A DNA stretch of 48,958 nucleotides from JBBRNH01 sp038230415 (GCA_038230415.1 JBBRNH010000037.1:1-48958), one strand, 5' to 3'. Counted from the first letter of the stretch, positions 14,888 through 22,445 are shown. The notes: a model not told the origin generated them from the letters alone. A program made the numbers and translations.

Positions 14888-15232
14888 ATGACAGTCAAAG
14901 ATACCGCTTTGCCCGCGTCTTTCGTCGGCAAAACGGGACGCTTCTACGTTCAATGCCCCGAAGGTTGGGCCACAAATCCGCGTCACGCCGTTTATTCGTC
15001 GGTAGCTGCCTACGATACCCGTAGCGAATTACCCGGCTATCTGCCAGCCCCCGAAGCCCTTGCCGACTTTTCGCACGAACTGAAAATCTACCCCGAAAAT
15101 TTGAAGACCAGCCCGCCCGATGCGGCCCCCTGGGAGCGCGACGAACCCGCCGAGGTGTACCAGCCCAACCCGGCCCCCGCAAGACAAAACTGGAAATTCA
15201 AAAACGCCCGTCCGCTCAAAGCCCATGCCTGA
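14888..15232 (+). CDS. Hypothetical protein of the element
   Basis: A 114-residue, proline-rich protein (PEGWATNPRHAVYSSVAAYD early; many Pro and Asp residues in the second half; basic C-terminus NWKFKNARPLKAHA). I do not recognise a family. The 8-bp overlap of its end with the primase start indicates one transcript with the replication genes. Small proteins of this kind just upstream of VirE-N/BT4734 primases are usual in Bacteroidota mobile elements. Confidence 0.65.
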   Translation: MTVKDTALPASFVGKTGRFYVQCPEGWATNPRHAVYSSVAAYDTRSELPGYLPAPEALADFSHELKIYPENLKTSPPDAAPWERDEPAEVYQPNPAPARQNWKFKNARPLKAHA

Positions 15233-15914
15233 ACTTAGTATCTTTAAAAACGCAGTCAGCAACACGCCCTTTGATGTTCGGGCCGATGTTGCTCCGCTCG
15301 TTGGCCGGATTCGTTCCGGGAAATACCGCCCCCAAACCGACTATTTGCGGAGCCTTGCGCCGGATGCCGCAAAGGAGTACAAAAAAACGGCCTTCATTGC
15401 TGTAACGTGGTCTGGCATATTCAGCCCTACCTGTGCCAAAGCCAATTTGCAGACCCATAGCGGACTAATCTGCATTGACCTCGACAAACTGCAACCCGAA
15501 CGGCTTGCAACGATCAAGGCCCAACTATGCACCGATGAGTTTACCCACGTCCTGTTTGTGTCCCCGTCGGGAAATGGCCTGAAAGTCGTTATCAAAATTG
15601 ACTACCAGCAACCCGCCGACCATGAAGCGTTCTTTAGGCAGATTGGCGATTATTACCGCGACTGCTACGGCGTAACGGATGCCGAGTTTGACGAATCCGG
15701 CAAGAACGTAGATAGGCTGTGCTTTCTGCCGTGTGACCCTGAATGTGTCCACAATCCGGGTAGTGAAGTGATGCCGTTGGCCGATGAGTATGCCAGCGAT
15801 CAAAACCAAAAACGCCTATATGACGAACCTACAAAACCTACAAAAGCCCCTATTACCCCTTTTGTAGGTTTTGTAGGGAGGTCGGTTAGCCAGTCTGGTA
15901 CTTATCTTGACTGA
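15225..15914 (+). CDS. BT4734/VirE-N-type primase-like protein, ends at an in-frame UGA
   Basis: A 229-residue protein beginning MPELSIFKNAVSNTPFDV. Features of the BT4734/BF3469 (VirE N-terminal) domain: KTAFIAVTWSGIFS, SGLICIDLDKL (acidic metal-site motif) and VLFVSPSGNGLKVVIKI, then VDRLCFLPCDP. This fold is related to archaeo-eukaryotic primases and is used for element replication. The last ~25 residues (DEPTKPTKAP...PFVGFVG) are encoded by a palindromic repeat. TGA 15912-15914 is in the same frame as the DUF3987 gene that follows, so this may be the front half of one primase-helicase cut by a nonsense codon. ATG 15225 replaces a longer spurious start at 15120. Confidence 0.75.
   Translation: MPELSIFKNAVSNTPFDVRADVAPLVGRIRSGKYRPQTDYLRSLAPDAAKEYKKTAFIAVTWSGIFSPTCAKANLQTHSGLICIDLDKLQPERLATIKAQLCTDEFTHVLFVSPSGNGLKVVIKIDYQQPADHEAFFRQIGDYYRDCYGVTDAEFDESGKNVDRLCFLPCDPECVHNPGSEVMPLADEYASDQNQKRLYDEPTKPTKAPITPFVGFVGRSVSQSGTYLD
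15811..15877. repeat. Palindromic CCTACAAAA repeat inside the primase gene
   Basis: AACGCCTATATGA (15811-15823), then an 18-bp perfect stem: CCTACAAAACCTACAAAA (15828-15845) and its complement (15860-15877) with a 14-nt loop. Each arm holds two direct CCTACAAAA units. A longer version recurs at 17677-17762. Confidence 0.9.
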
Positions 15915-16007
15915 TGTACCAACCTCATCCGTAATGCCAGCGACGGGAACAAACACGCCGAACTGTGCAAAGCGGCCTACCTTGCGGGGGGCTTTATTGC
16001 ATCGGGC

Positions 16008-17690
16008 ATGGTCGGCGAATCTGATGCCGTAGCAGCATTAGAAGATGCAATCCGGGCCAAACCTAATATTGCCGATTTTGAAGCCGCCCGGCGTACTATT
16101 CGCGCTCAAATTGAGGTTGGCAAAACCAAACCTGTAACCGTTGATGCCGAACCCGTATCCTACAACCGCGCCCCGGTAACGGTTGGGTGTTCTGTGGAAT
16201 GGCCGCAAGCTGTGCCACTGAAAACGACGTTGCTACCCGTTGCCCTAATGGAGCCGGATATGATACCCGATGCCTTGCGGGACTGGCTTACCGACATTGC
16301 CCACCGGATGAAATGCCCGTTGGACTTCACCGCGTCGGCGGCAATGGTGATGCTCTCTTCACTCATCGGAACCCGCCTAAGCATCAAACCCAAATCCCGC
16401 GACGATTGGACTATCGTACCGAATCTGTGGGGGGCTGTTATCGGTGAACCGTCGGCCCTAAAAACACCCTCTGTGGCCGAGGTCTTTAAACCATTGGCCC
16501 GCTTGATTGCCGAATCAACATCCGAGCATGAAGGCGAACTACAAGCCTACAACGCGGAACAGGCCACCTACGAAGCCCAAAAGAAAGTTTATCAATCGCA
16601 GGAACAGGAACGGCTAAAAGGCAAGAACGTGGCTCATCCGGTTGGCTATCCCGAAGCCCCGCAGAAGCCCACCGAACGGCGGTTTATGACCTCTGATGCA
16701 ACAGTAGAGAAATTGGGCGAACTCCTAAACGAGAACCCAAACGGCCTGTTGCAATTTCGGGATGAATTGACGGGCTTGCTTGCCAGTTGGGAGCGTTCGG
16801 GGCATGAACAGGATAGGGCATTTTATTTAGAAGCATGGAACGGCAACGGTTCGCATACCATTGACCGAATCGGACGCGGAACCATGCACGTTAAAAATGT
16901 GTGTGTGTCTCTTTTCGGCGGAATCCAACCCGCCAAATTGCTGGGCTATCTGCAAGCGGCCACCGGGTATGAGAACGACGGATTTGTACAACGGTTGCAG
17001 TTGGCCGTTTATCCCGACCGCCCGAAGTGGGCCTATACCGATGAGGTTCCCAACAAAGTAGCACGAGACCGGGCGTTTACCCTCATCCGGCAAGTTGTGG
17101 AAACGGATTTGGGAGCCATCGGTTTTGATGCCGATGCGTACAACCGCTACCCCTACACCCGGTTTGATACCGATGCACAAGCCGTATTTGTGGCGTGGCT
17201 AACGAAATGGGAAACCGAAATACTACCCACCGAAACGGGCTTATTGGCGGAACACTTTACCAAGTACCGTTCTCTGATGCCCTCCTTAGCGTTGATCTTT
17301 CACGTGGTCAACTGCCTTGATGCCCCACCAGCCGGAACAGCAAAAGCACTGGTTTCAGTAGGGGCCGCAACTATGGCCGTTGGTTGGGTTGATTATTTGA
17401 TGAGCCATGCCCGGCGCATTTACGGGTTACTCGATACGGTAAGTGTTGAGGGAGCCACCCGGATTTTAGCCGAGATAAAGCGGGGCAAGTTGAGCGACGA
17501 GTTTAAGGTGCGCGACGTGGTGCAACGGGGTTGGGCGAATCTGAAAACCACACCCGAAGTAGAAACAGCCATCGGTGAACTGATAACGAACGGTTGGGTA
17601 ATCGAGGAAACACCACCACCAACGGGGGGCAGACCCGAAGCCCCGCGCTACCGAACGCATCCGACACTTTCACCCCAAACGCCTATATGA
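16008..17690 (+). CDS. DUF3987 helicase-like replication protein
   Basis: At least 560 residues. A degenerate P-loop IGEPSALKTPS (about 142-152) after LWGAV, a coiled stretch (about 170-215) and LLQFRDELTGLLASWE are typical of DUF3987 proteins, the helicase-like partner of VirE-N primases in Bacteroidota elements. ATG 16008 is the first start codon in frame, but the frame is open from 15915, and the residues before ATG 16008 (for example NASDGNKHAELCKAAYLAGG) look like conserved protein. The true protein is therefore probably longer and joined to the upstream primase across the UGA, by readthrough or before a mutation. The stop codon lies inside the second palindromic repeat. Confidence 0.75.
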   Translation: MVGESDAVAALEDAIRAKPNIADFEAARRTIRAQIEVGKTKPVTVDAEPVSYNRAPVTVGCSVEWPQAVPLKTTLLPVALMEPDMIPDALRDWLTDIAHRMKCPLDFTASAAMVMLSSLIGTRLSIKPKSRDDWTIVPNLWGAVIGEPSALKTPSVAEVFKPLARLIAESTSEHEGELQAYNAEQATYEAQKKVYQSQEQERLKGKNVAHPVGYPEAPQKPTERRFMTSDATVEKLGELLNENPNGLLQFRDELTGLLASWERSGHEQDRAFYLEAWNGNGSHTIDRIGRGTMHVKNVCVSLFGGIQPAKLLGYLQAATGYENDGFVQRLQLAVYPDRPKWAYTDEVPNKVARDRAFTLIRQVVETDLGAIGFDADAYNRYPYTRFDTDAQAVFVAWLTKWETEILPTETGLLAEHFTKYRSLMPSLALIFHVVNCLDAPPAGTAKALVSVGAATMAVGWVDYLMSHARRIYGLLDTVSVEGATRILAEIKRGKLSDEFKVRDVVQRGWANLKTTPEVETAIGELITNGWVIEETPPPTGGRPEAPRYRTHPTLSPQTPI

Positions 17691-17762
17691 GTAACCTACA
17701 AAACCTACAAAAGTCAGTTTCGGGGCTTTTGTAGGTTTTGTAGGTAGGTCGTATAGGCGTTT
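17677..17762. repeat. Long two-tier palindrome after the DUF3987 gene
   Basis: The outer 11-bp arms AAACGCCTATA (17677-17687) and TATAGGCGTTT (17752-17762) enclose inner perfect 20-bp arms (17694-17713 and 17726-17745) made of CCTACAAAA units. The repeat contains the DUF3987 stop codon. It relates to 15811-15877 and could be an iteron-type origin, a REP-like element or a strong transcript hairpin. Confidence 0.9.
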
Positions 17763-17818
17763 TCAACTCAAAATCTCAAACAGCCTATTTCCGGGGTATT
17801 TAAAACCAGTCTAAACTT

Positions 17819-18304
17819 ATGCGTGGCAGACCCAAAAAACCCAGTTCCATGAAACAACTACACGGCACTACCCGCCCCGACCGGATGCCAGCCACCACCA
17901 CCAGCAACAGTACAGCCCGGCTACTGGCACACATACCCCCACCACCAGCCACCCTTGCCAGCGATGAGCGGGCCGCTTATGTGTGGCTTATCGTGTGTGA
18001 AGAGCTTCACGAATCAGGAAGACTAACCCGGCTCGTACTACCCCTCATCGAATCATACTGCTTAGAGATGAGCAACTATTTCCGGTTGCACCAACAGGCC
18101 GAAGTAGCGGGGCCGGTGCTTGAACCCCGCGACGACGGGGGGCAAATCTATAAAAGCATCCCGAACGGCTATACCGTGCTAAAAGACCGGGCTTACATCA
18201 AATGGCAGTCAGCATTTAAGGTGCTGTTCCCCGAAGGTATGGCGGCTGTGGCTGTTCCGGTTGCCGATGAGATTGATGAGTTTGAACGACTGATGAATAG
18301 TTAA
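17819..18304 (+). CDS. P27-family phage terminase small subunit-like protein
   Basis: A 161-residue protein starting MRGRPKKPSSMKQLHGTTRPDR. The GRP-K-P...K-L-GT-R-R opening is the signature of P27-type small terminases, followed by a helical domain (about 50-140) ending in a hydrophobic/acidic tail. Small terminases recognise phage pac/cos DNA and hand it to the large terminase. No large terminase, portal or capsid gene follows, so if functional it would work with a helper phage's machinery, as in satellites. The downstream partner is an HNH nuclease, a usual neighbour in phage packaging modules. Confidence 0.75.
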   Translation: MRGRPKKPSSMKQLHGTTRPDRMPATTTSNSTARLLAHIPPPPATLASDERAAYVWLIVCEELHESGRLTRLVLPLIESYCLEMSNYFRLHQQAEVAGPVLEPRDDGGQIYKSIPNGYTVLKDRAYIKWQSAFKVLFPEGMAAVAVPVADEIDEFERLMNS

Positions 18305-18358
18305 ATTCTTAATGCCGGAGAATCCGGTAGTAAAACAATCCTTTGAAAACCAATCAAG

Positions 18359-18712
18359 ATGCCAACAAAAAACAACCCGGTAAGGCCGTGGACAATCAAG
18401 AAAGCCACACCAACCCGCCCCGGTCAACGGCAACACAGCCCCAAGCAATCCCGATGGAGCGAAACCCCAAACGGTGATGTACCTAAAAACTTCTACCGTT
18501 TAGCAGCGTGGCGCAAAGTCCGGGCAATGGTACTGATAGACCGCCCGCTTTGCGAACTGTGCTTAGAGCGCACCCGCCTAACCCCGGCTACCGTTGTCGA
18601 TCACATCAAGCCTATTCGTCTGGGAGGTAAACCTTATGAGGAAAAGAACCTGATGCCCCTCTGTGCGTCCTGCCATGCCCGCAAGTCAGGAACGGAGCGG
18701 CATATTACCTGA
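18359..18712 (+). CDS. HNH endonuclease
   Basis: A 117-residue protein. After a basic, low-complexity N-terminus (residues 1-40, rich in T, P, K, Q) comes CELCLERTR (first Cys pair), VVDHIKPIRLGG (catalytic His of the HNH motif), NLMPLCASCHARK (Asn, second Cys pair and His). Phage HNH proteins of this size next to terminases are needed for DNA cleavage during packaging in some phages. Here the gene lies 54 bp after the small terminase and is the last gene of the element. Confidence 0.88.
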   Translation: MPTKNNPVRPWTIKKATPTRPGQRQHSPKQSRWSETPNGDVPKNFYRLAAWRKVRAMVLIDRPLCELCLERTRLTPATVVDHIKPIRLGGKPYEEKNLMPLCASCHARKSGTERHIT

Positions 18713-19063
18713 TGTGGGGGAGGGTGCATCAAACGGGCGTTAATGAGTCCGCTCTTACCGGACTCATCTTTAGGAAGTCCATAGCAAAGGGTGTTCAGTC
18801 AGATGGACACCCTTTCTTATTGGCAAGGAGTAGTAGAACTGCCTACCCCTTGCGACAGTGATAGGGGGTAGGGTGGTCAAAATCGCTACGGGGGTTGTGG
18901 TCATTAACCGCTGTCTCAATCCGGCACGTGACGTGTCAAAATTCGGGCTGAATTATTTTGGGTATGGGTAGGGTGTTACGGTTACTTGGATTAGCCCTGC
19001 CAACCGCCCCGGCTTGACGAGTTTTCCGGGTGCTTTTATGGCTCAAAGTGGGGAACCGGGCTT
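18713..19063. other. Right-end non-coding region of the element with two hairpins
   Basis: No ORF with coding character. It contains two stem-loops: ATGAGTCCG/CGGACTCAT (18743-18767) and AAAGGGTGT/ACACCCTTT (18786-18815, followed by CTTATT). These probably terminate the replication-packaging transcript. The remainder, including GGTAGGG-rich stretches at about 18857-18875 and 18961-18975, holds nothing I can name. A packaging site recognised by the small terminase could plausibly lie here but cannot be identified. Confidence 0.55.
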
Positions 19064-19088
19064 TTTGTATTGCAAGTTGTATTGCAAC
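19064..19088. repeat. Right arm-type binding sites (TTGTATTGCAA boxes)
   Basis: Exact 25-bp copy of 12539-12563, holding two direct TTGTATTGCAA units, about 50 bp inside the right attachment repeat. See the left copy for interpretation. Confidence 0.75.
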
Positions 19089-19094
19089 CTCAAC

Positions 19095-19126
19095 AAAAAA
19101 GCACCTAACATTTCTGCTAAGTGCTT
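19095..19126 (-). terminator. Element-borne terminator for tRNA-Thr
   Basis: Minus-strand stem (arms 19099-19109 and 19116-19126, AAGCAC core pairing with GTGCTT) followed by six Ts (19095-19100 on plus are A). It lies 10 bp past the tRNA 3' end and replaces the chromosomal terminator now at 12319-12355. Confidence 0.7.
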
Positions 19127-19135
19127 GATAATCAA

Positions 19136-19181
19136 GAGCCTCCTATAGGACTTGAACCTACGACCCCTTCATTACGAATGA
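19136..19181. repeat. Attachment-site repeat, right
   Basis: Identical to 12359-12404. This copy forms the 3' part of the functional tRNA-Thr gene. Confidence 0.95.
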
Positions 19182-19209
19182 AGTGCTCTACCAACTGAGC
19201 TAAGGAGGC
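19137..19209 (-). tRNA. tRNA-Thr (CGT anticodon)
   Basis: A 73-nt cloverleaf on the minus strand: acceptor GCCTCCT/AGGAGGC, D-arm GCTC/GAGC with AGTTGGTA loop, anticodon arm CTTCA-TTCGTAA-TGAAG with anticodon CGT, T-arm GTAGG-TTCAAGT-CCTAT, discriminator T, CCA not encoded. CGT reads ACG (Thr). Its 3' half is supplied by the integrated element. Confidence 0.96.
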
Positions 19210-19227
19210 TTTTTGTGTTTGAGAGTG

Positions 19228-19261
19228 CAAATATAATAGTATGACTCAAAATCGAAACAAA
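19228..19261 (-). promoter_or_regulatory. Promoter of tRNA-Thr
   Basis: On the minus strand TTTG (19258-19261), 22 bp, TATATTTG (19228-19235): an exact Bacteroidota -7 box placed 18 bp before the tRNA 5' end. Confidence 0.65.
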
Positions 19262-19292
19262 TATCTTGCCACGATTGGCGTAATTTTGTAGC

Positions 19293-21287
19293 ATGATTTC
19301 CATAAACAACCTGTCGTACTACCTCGGTAGTCGCGCGCTGTACGAAAACGCATCGCTTCACATCAAACCCGGCCAAAAAATCGGGCTGATTGGTCTCAAC
19401 GGAACCGGCAAATCAACGCTCCTCCGCATCATCAACGGTGAATACCAGTTCGATAGCGGCAACATTGCCAAAGCCGGCGACGTAACCATCGGGTTTTTGA
19501 ATCAGGATTTGCTCTCCTACCAAACCGACGACTCGATTCTGGCCGTTGCCATGCAGGCCTTCGAGCGTCAGAATTTCCTCCAAAAACAGATTGACGACCT
19601 GCTCCATGAGATGGAAACCAACTATACCGATGATCTGGTGGACAAACTCGGCAAGGCGCAGGAAGAATTTGAAGGTCTCGACGGGTACACGATTCAGTCC
19701 CGCGCCGAAGAAATTATGGAAGGGCTGGGCTTCTCGACCGATGACCTGCTGCGGCCCCTCCGCACGTTCTCCGGTGGTTGGCGAATGCGCGTGATGCTGG
19801 CAAAACTGCTGCTGGCGAAACCGTCGCTGCTGATGCTTGATGAGCCAACCAACCACCTTGACTTACCGTCTATCCAGTGGGTCGAGAAATACATTCAGAC
19901 TTACGAAGGTGCCGTGATGGTGGTTAGCCACGACCGCGATTTTTTGGACAACTGCGTGGATATGATTGTGGAGGTTGCCAACGAAAAGCTGAACGTCTAT
20001 GCCGGGAATTACTCGTTCTACCTCGAAGAAAAAGCCATGCGGAACGAGATTCAGAAGGGAGCCTTCGAGAACCAACAGGCCAAAATCAAGCAGACCGAAC
20101 GCTTTATCGAACGCTTTAAAGCGCAGGCCACCAAAGCCAAACAAGCCCAGAGCCGGGTGAAGCAATTGGCTCGTTTAGAGCGCGTTGACAACGTGATTGA
20201 CGAGAATGCCCGCGTCAACTTCCGGTTCAACTTCTCAACGCAGCCGGGCCGTCACGTGCTGCACCTCGAAAACGTGAACAAGGCCTACGGCGAAAAACGC
20301 ATCCTGACCCACGCCAACGGCACCCTCGAACGCGGAGACCACGTGGCCCTGATTGGTGCAAACGGCAAAGGCAAGTCAACGCTGCTCCGCATCATTGCCG
20401 GCTCAGAACCCGTGCAGGGCGACCGGCGGCTGGGCCATAATGTGTCGTTTTCATTCTACGCCCAGCACCAGCTCGAATCGCTTAGTCTGGAAGATAATTT
20501 GATCGAAGAACTCAAAACGGCCAACCCCCAGAAATCCGAAGCCGAACTCCGCACGGTGCTGGGCTGCTTTTTGTTTTCGGGCGAAGAAGTCTTCAAGAAA
20601 ATCAGGGTGCTGTCGGGGGGCGAAAAATCACGGGTGGCATTGGCAAAGGTGCTGCTGTCGCAAGCTAATTTCCTGCTGTTAGACGAGCCGACCAACCACC
20701 TCGATATGCAGTCGGTGAATATCCTGATACAAGCGTTGCAGCAGTACGAAGGCACCTACATTGTGGTTAGCCACGACCGTTATTTCGTCTCGCAGATTGC
20801 TAATAAAATCTGGTTTATCGAAAACGAACAACTCAAAGCCTACCCCGGCACCTACGACGAGTTTGAGTGGTGGATGGAAGAACGGAAGGAGTCGCAGGTC
20901 GAAAGTCAAAAGTCGAAAGTCGAAAGTCGGCCAATGGCAGTGGCTCCGAAAGCCGCGAATGGTAACGGCAACACAACCACGAACGGCAGCGCAACGACAA
21001 ACCACAAACCACAAACGCCCACCGACGTTGAACGCAAAGAATGGCAGCGGACGATGAAAAAACTGACTCAACAGGCTGAAGAAGCCGAGAACCGGATTGA
21101 GCAGTTGGAACAGCAAAAGAAGAAACTCGAAGCCGACCTCGCCAACCCCGCTACCTACCACGATGCCAAACAGATGCAGGCCAAAAATGAAGAGTACCGC
21201 GCCCTGACCGCTCAATTGGCGAAACTCCAGGAACAGTGGGAAACGGCCATGCTCGAAGCCGAAGAATTGGAGCAGAAAATCGGCTGA
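19293..21287 (+). CDS. ABC-F ATPase (Uup/YheS-like)
   Basis: A 664-residue soluble protein with two ABC domains. First: GLNGTGKST (about 34-42), LSGGW variant FSGGWRMRVMLAKLLL, LDEPTNHLD. The linker (about 240-310) is rich in K, R and Q. Second: GANGKGKST (about 353-361), LSGGEKSRVALAKVLL, LLDEPTNHLD. The C-terminal 100 residues form a coiled coil (EEAENRIEQLEQQKKKLEADL...), as in Uup, where it binds DNA or ribosomal RNA. ABC-F proteins act on ribosomes and have no membrane domain. Between domain 2 and the coiled coil is a low-complexity spacer built from a heptamer DNA repeat (20891-20925) and an N/T-rich stretch. The specific subfamily is not settled. Confidence 0.88.
   Translation: MISINNLSYYLGSRALYENASLHIKPGQKIGLIGLNGTGKSTLLRIINGEYQFDSGNIAKAGDVTIGFLNQDLLSYQTDDSILAVAMQAFERQNFLQKQIDDLLHEMETNYTDDLVDKLGKAQEEFEGLDGYTIQSRAEEIMEGLGFSTDDLLRPLRTFSGGWRMRVMLAKLLLAKPSLLMLDEPTNHLDLPSIQWVEKYIQTYEGAVMVVSHDRDFLDNCVDMIVEVANEKLNVYAGNYSFYLEEKAMRNEIQKGAFENQQAKIKQTERFIERFKAQATKAKQAQSRVKQLARLERVDNVIDENARVNFRFNFSTQPGRHVLHLENVNKAYGEKRILTHANGTLERGDHVALIGANGKGKSTLLRIIAGSEPVQGDRRLGHNVSFSFYAQHQLESLSLEDNLIEELKTANPQKSEAELRTVLGCFLFSGEEVFKKIRVLSGGEKSRVALAKVLLSQANFLLLDEPTNHLDMQSVNILIQALQQYEGTYIVVSHDRYFVSQIANKIWFIENEQLKAYPGTYDEFEWWMEERKESQVESQKSKVESRPMAVAPKAANGNGNTTTNGSATTNHKPQTPTDVERKEWQRTMKKLTQQAEEAENRIEQLEQQKKKLEADLANPATYHDAKQMQAKNEEYRALTAQLAKLQEQWETAMLEAEELEQKIG
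20891..20925 (+). repeat. GTCGAAA heptamer tract inside the ABC-F gene
   Basis: Five consecutive heptamers (GTCGCAG, GTCGAAA, GTCAAAA, GTCGAAA, GTCGAAA) encode the ESQVESQKSKVES spacer. Related heptamers occur upstream of rnpA at 43330-43404. A gain or loss of one unit would shift the frame and remove the coiled-coil domain. Confidence 0.85.
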
Positions 21288-21288
21288 T

Positions 21289-22317
21289 TCAGGCCAGCCA
21301 CGTTCTGATAATCTGGGCCAGCGGCCTGAATTCGATCAAAAAACCGTCGTGACCATACAGCGAACCCAGTTCTTCGTAGGTAGCATCGGGAATATGGCGG
21401 GCCAGAAAAACCTGCTCTTTGGGCGGAAACAGCACGTCAGAATCCAGCCCGATAGCCAGCGTTCGGGCGCGAATCTGGGCCAGCGCATCAGGAATGCTCA
21501 CCCGGTTGCGGCCCACGTTGTGCGAATCCATGGCCTTGGTGAGTCGGTGGTAGGTAAAGGCATTGAACCGGCTAACGAGTTTTTCGCCCTGGTAGCGTTG
21601 GTAACTGGCCGCTTTGTAGAAATCGGTTTGCTCGTTATTGTCCAATGCCTGGGTAAAGCCGTAGGTGTCATAATTCCGGTACGAGAGCAACGCCATTGAG
21701 CGGGCGGCTTTCAGGCCGTTAAGGCCGGCATCGGGTCGGCGTTCGGGCCAGGTGGCATCGGCTTCAATCGCCATCCGCTGCGATTCGTTAAAGGCAATTC
21801 CCCAGGGCGAAAACACGGCATTGGTCGCAATCAGAATCAGGTGCTGAATCAAATCGGGCTGCATAATGGCCCACTCCACCGCCTGTTGCCCACCCACCGA
21901 ACCGCCAATGCAGGTGTGAATCTGAGCAATACCCAAATCCTGCCGGAGCAAATCCAGCGCGTTTACCATATCGCGAATCGTGACCGTCGGAAAATCGTGG
22001 TAATACGGCTCGTTGGTGAGCGGGTTTATCGAGAGCGGCCCCGTTGACCCGTAACACGAACTGAGAACATTGGCGCAGATGATAAACTGACTGGCGGGAA
22101 ACGTCCGTTCGGGGTCGTAGAATTTCCCCGGCCCCACCAGGCCGCTCCACCAGTCGGCGGGGTCAGCGTTGCCGGTAAGGGCGTGACACACCCAGATCAC
22201 CTCCGATTGGCCCGCCTTATACTGGCCGTAGGTGGTGTAGGCCAGCCGGAAACCGGGTAGCGATTGGCCCGATTCCAGCGGAAACGAGAATTTATGGTCG
22301 TAAAAATGCAGTGCCAA
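21289..22317 (-). CDS. metX: Homoserine O-acetyltransferase
   Basis: A 342-residue alpha/beta-hydrolase-fold acyltransferase of methionine biosynthesis, making O-acetyl-L-homoserine from homoserine and acetyl-CoA. Family marks: CHALTGNADPADWW, NVLSSCYGSTGP (usually NVLGSCYGSTGP), nucleophile Ser in GGSVGGQQ (about 137-144), Asp in GLDSDVLFP and His in LYGHDGFLIE at the C-terminus. The start is TTG 22317; no in-frame ATG lies nearby and the N-terminus (ALHFYDHKFSFPLESG) aligns with the usual family start. A SAM riboswitch lies immediately upstream, so methionine/SAM status controls expression. The family also includes succinyltransferases, which cannot be distinguished with certainty here. Confidence 0.93.
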   Translation of the reverse strand: MALHFYDHKFSFPLESGQSLPGFRLAYTTYGQYKAGQSEVIWVCHALTGNADPADWWSGLVGPGKFYDPERTFPASQFIICANVLSSCYGSTGPLSINPLTNEPYYHDFPTVTIRDMVNALDLLRQDLGIAQIHTCIGGSVGGQQAVEWAIMQPDLIQHLILIATNAVFSPWGIAFNESQRMAIEADATWPERRPDAGLNGLKAARSMALLSYRNYDTYGFTQALDNNEQTDFYKAASYQRYQGEKLVSRFNAFTYHRLTKAMDSHNVGRNRVSIPDALAQIRARTLAIGLDSDVLFPPKEQVFLARHIPDATYEELGSLYGHDGFLIEFRPLAQIIRTWLA

Positions 22318-22354
22318 AGTGGTCTGATTTATAGGTCCTAATTGTCCGCCGAAA

Positions 22355-22445
22355 CGGTTTTTAGGCAGGAGTTAGCACCTTGTCTCGCCCGGAAGGCGGT
22401 CGGTTGCCAGCGATTCGCAGAGCCTGATCTCTCCTCGCTTCTGTA
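22355..22445 (-). ncRNA. SAM riboswitch (S-box type) upstream of metX
   Basis: Minus-strand sequence contains the conserved SAM-I-like blocks in order: GAGGAGAGATCAGGCTCTG, then GCTGGCAACC, then AAGGTGCTAACTCCTGCC. These are the core strands around the SAM pocket and the pseudoknot partner. It sits about 40 bp before the metX start. No classical terminator is evident between it and metX, so control may be at translation initiation, as commonly proposed in Bacteroidota. Confidence 0.88.

Larger units (their letters stand above)
12359..19181. mobile_element. 6.8-kb integrative element in tRNA-Thr(CGT), phage-satellite-like
   Basis: Bounded by 46-bp direct repeats (period 6777 bp) that reconstitute an intact tRNA-Thr at the right end. 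Order: integrase, regulatory gap, excisionase-like HTH, two small ORFs, VirE-N-type primase, DUF3987 helicase-like protein, P27-type small terminase, HNH nuclease, terminator region. There are no capsid, portal, large terminase, tail or conjugation genes, so it cannot make virions or transfer alone. Integrase, replication module and small terminase on a compact island is the plan of phage satellites such as PICIs, in which the terminase subunit redirects packaging. A degraded prophage is the alternative. Confidence 0.85.
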
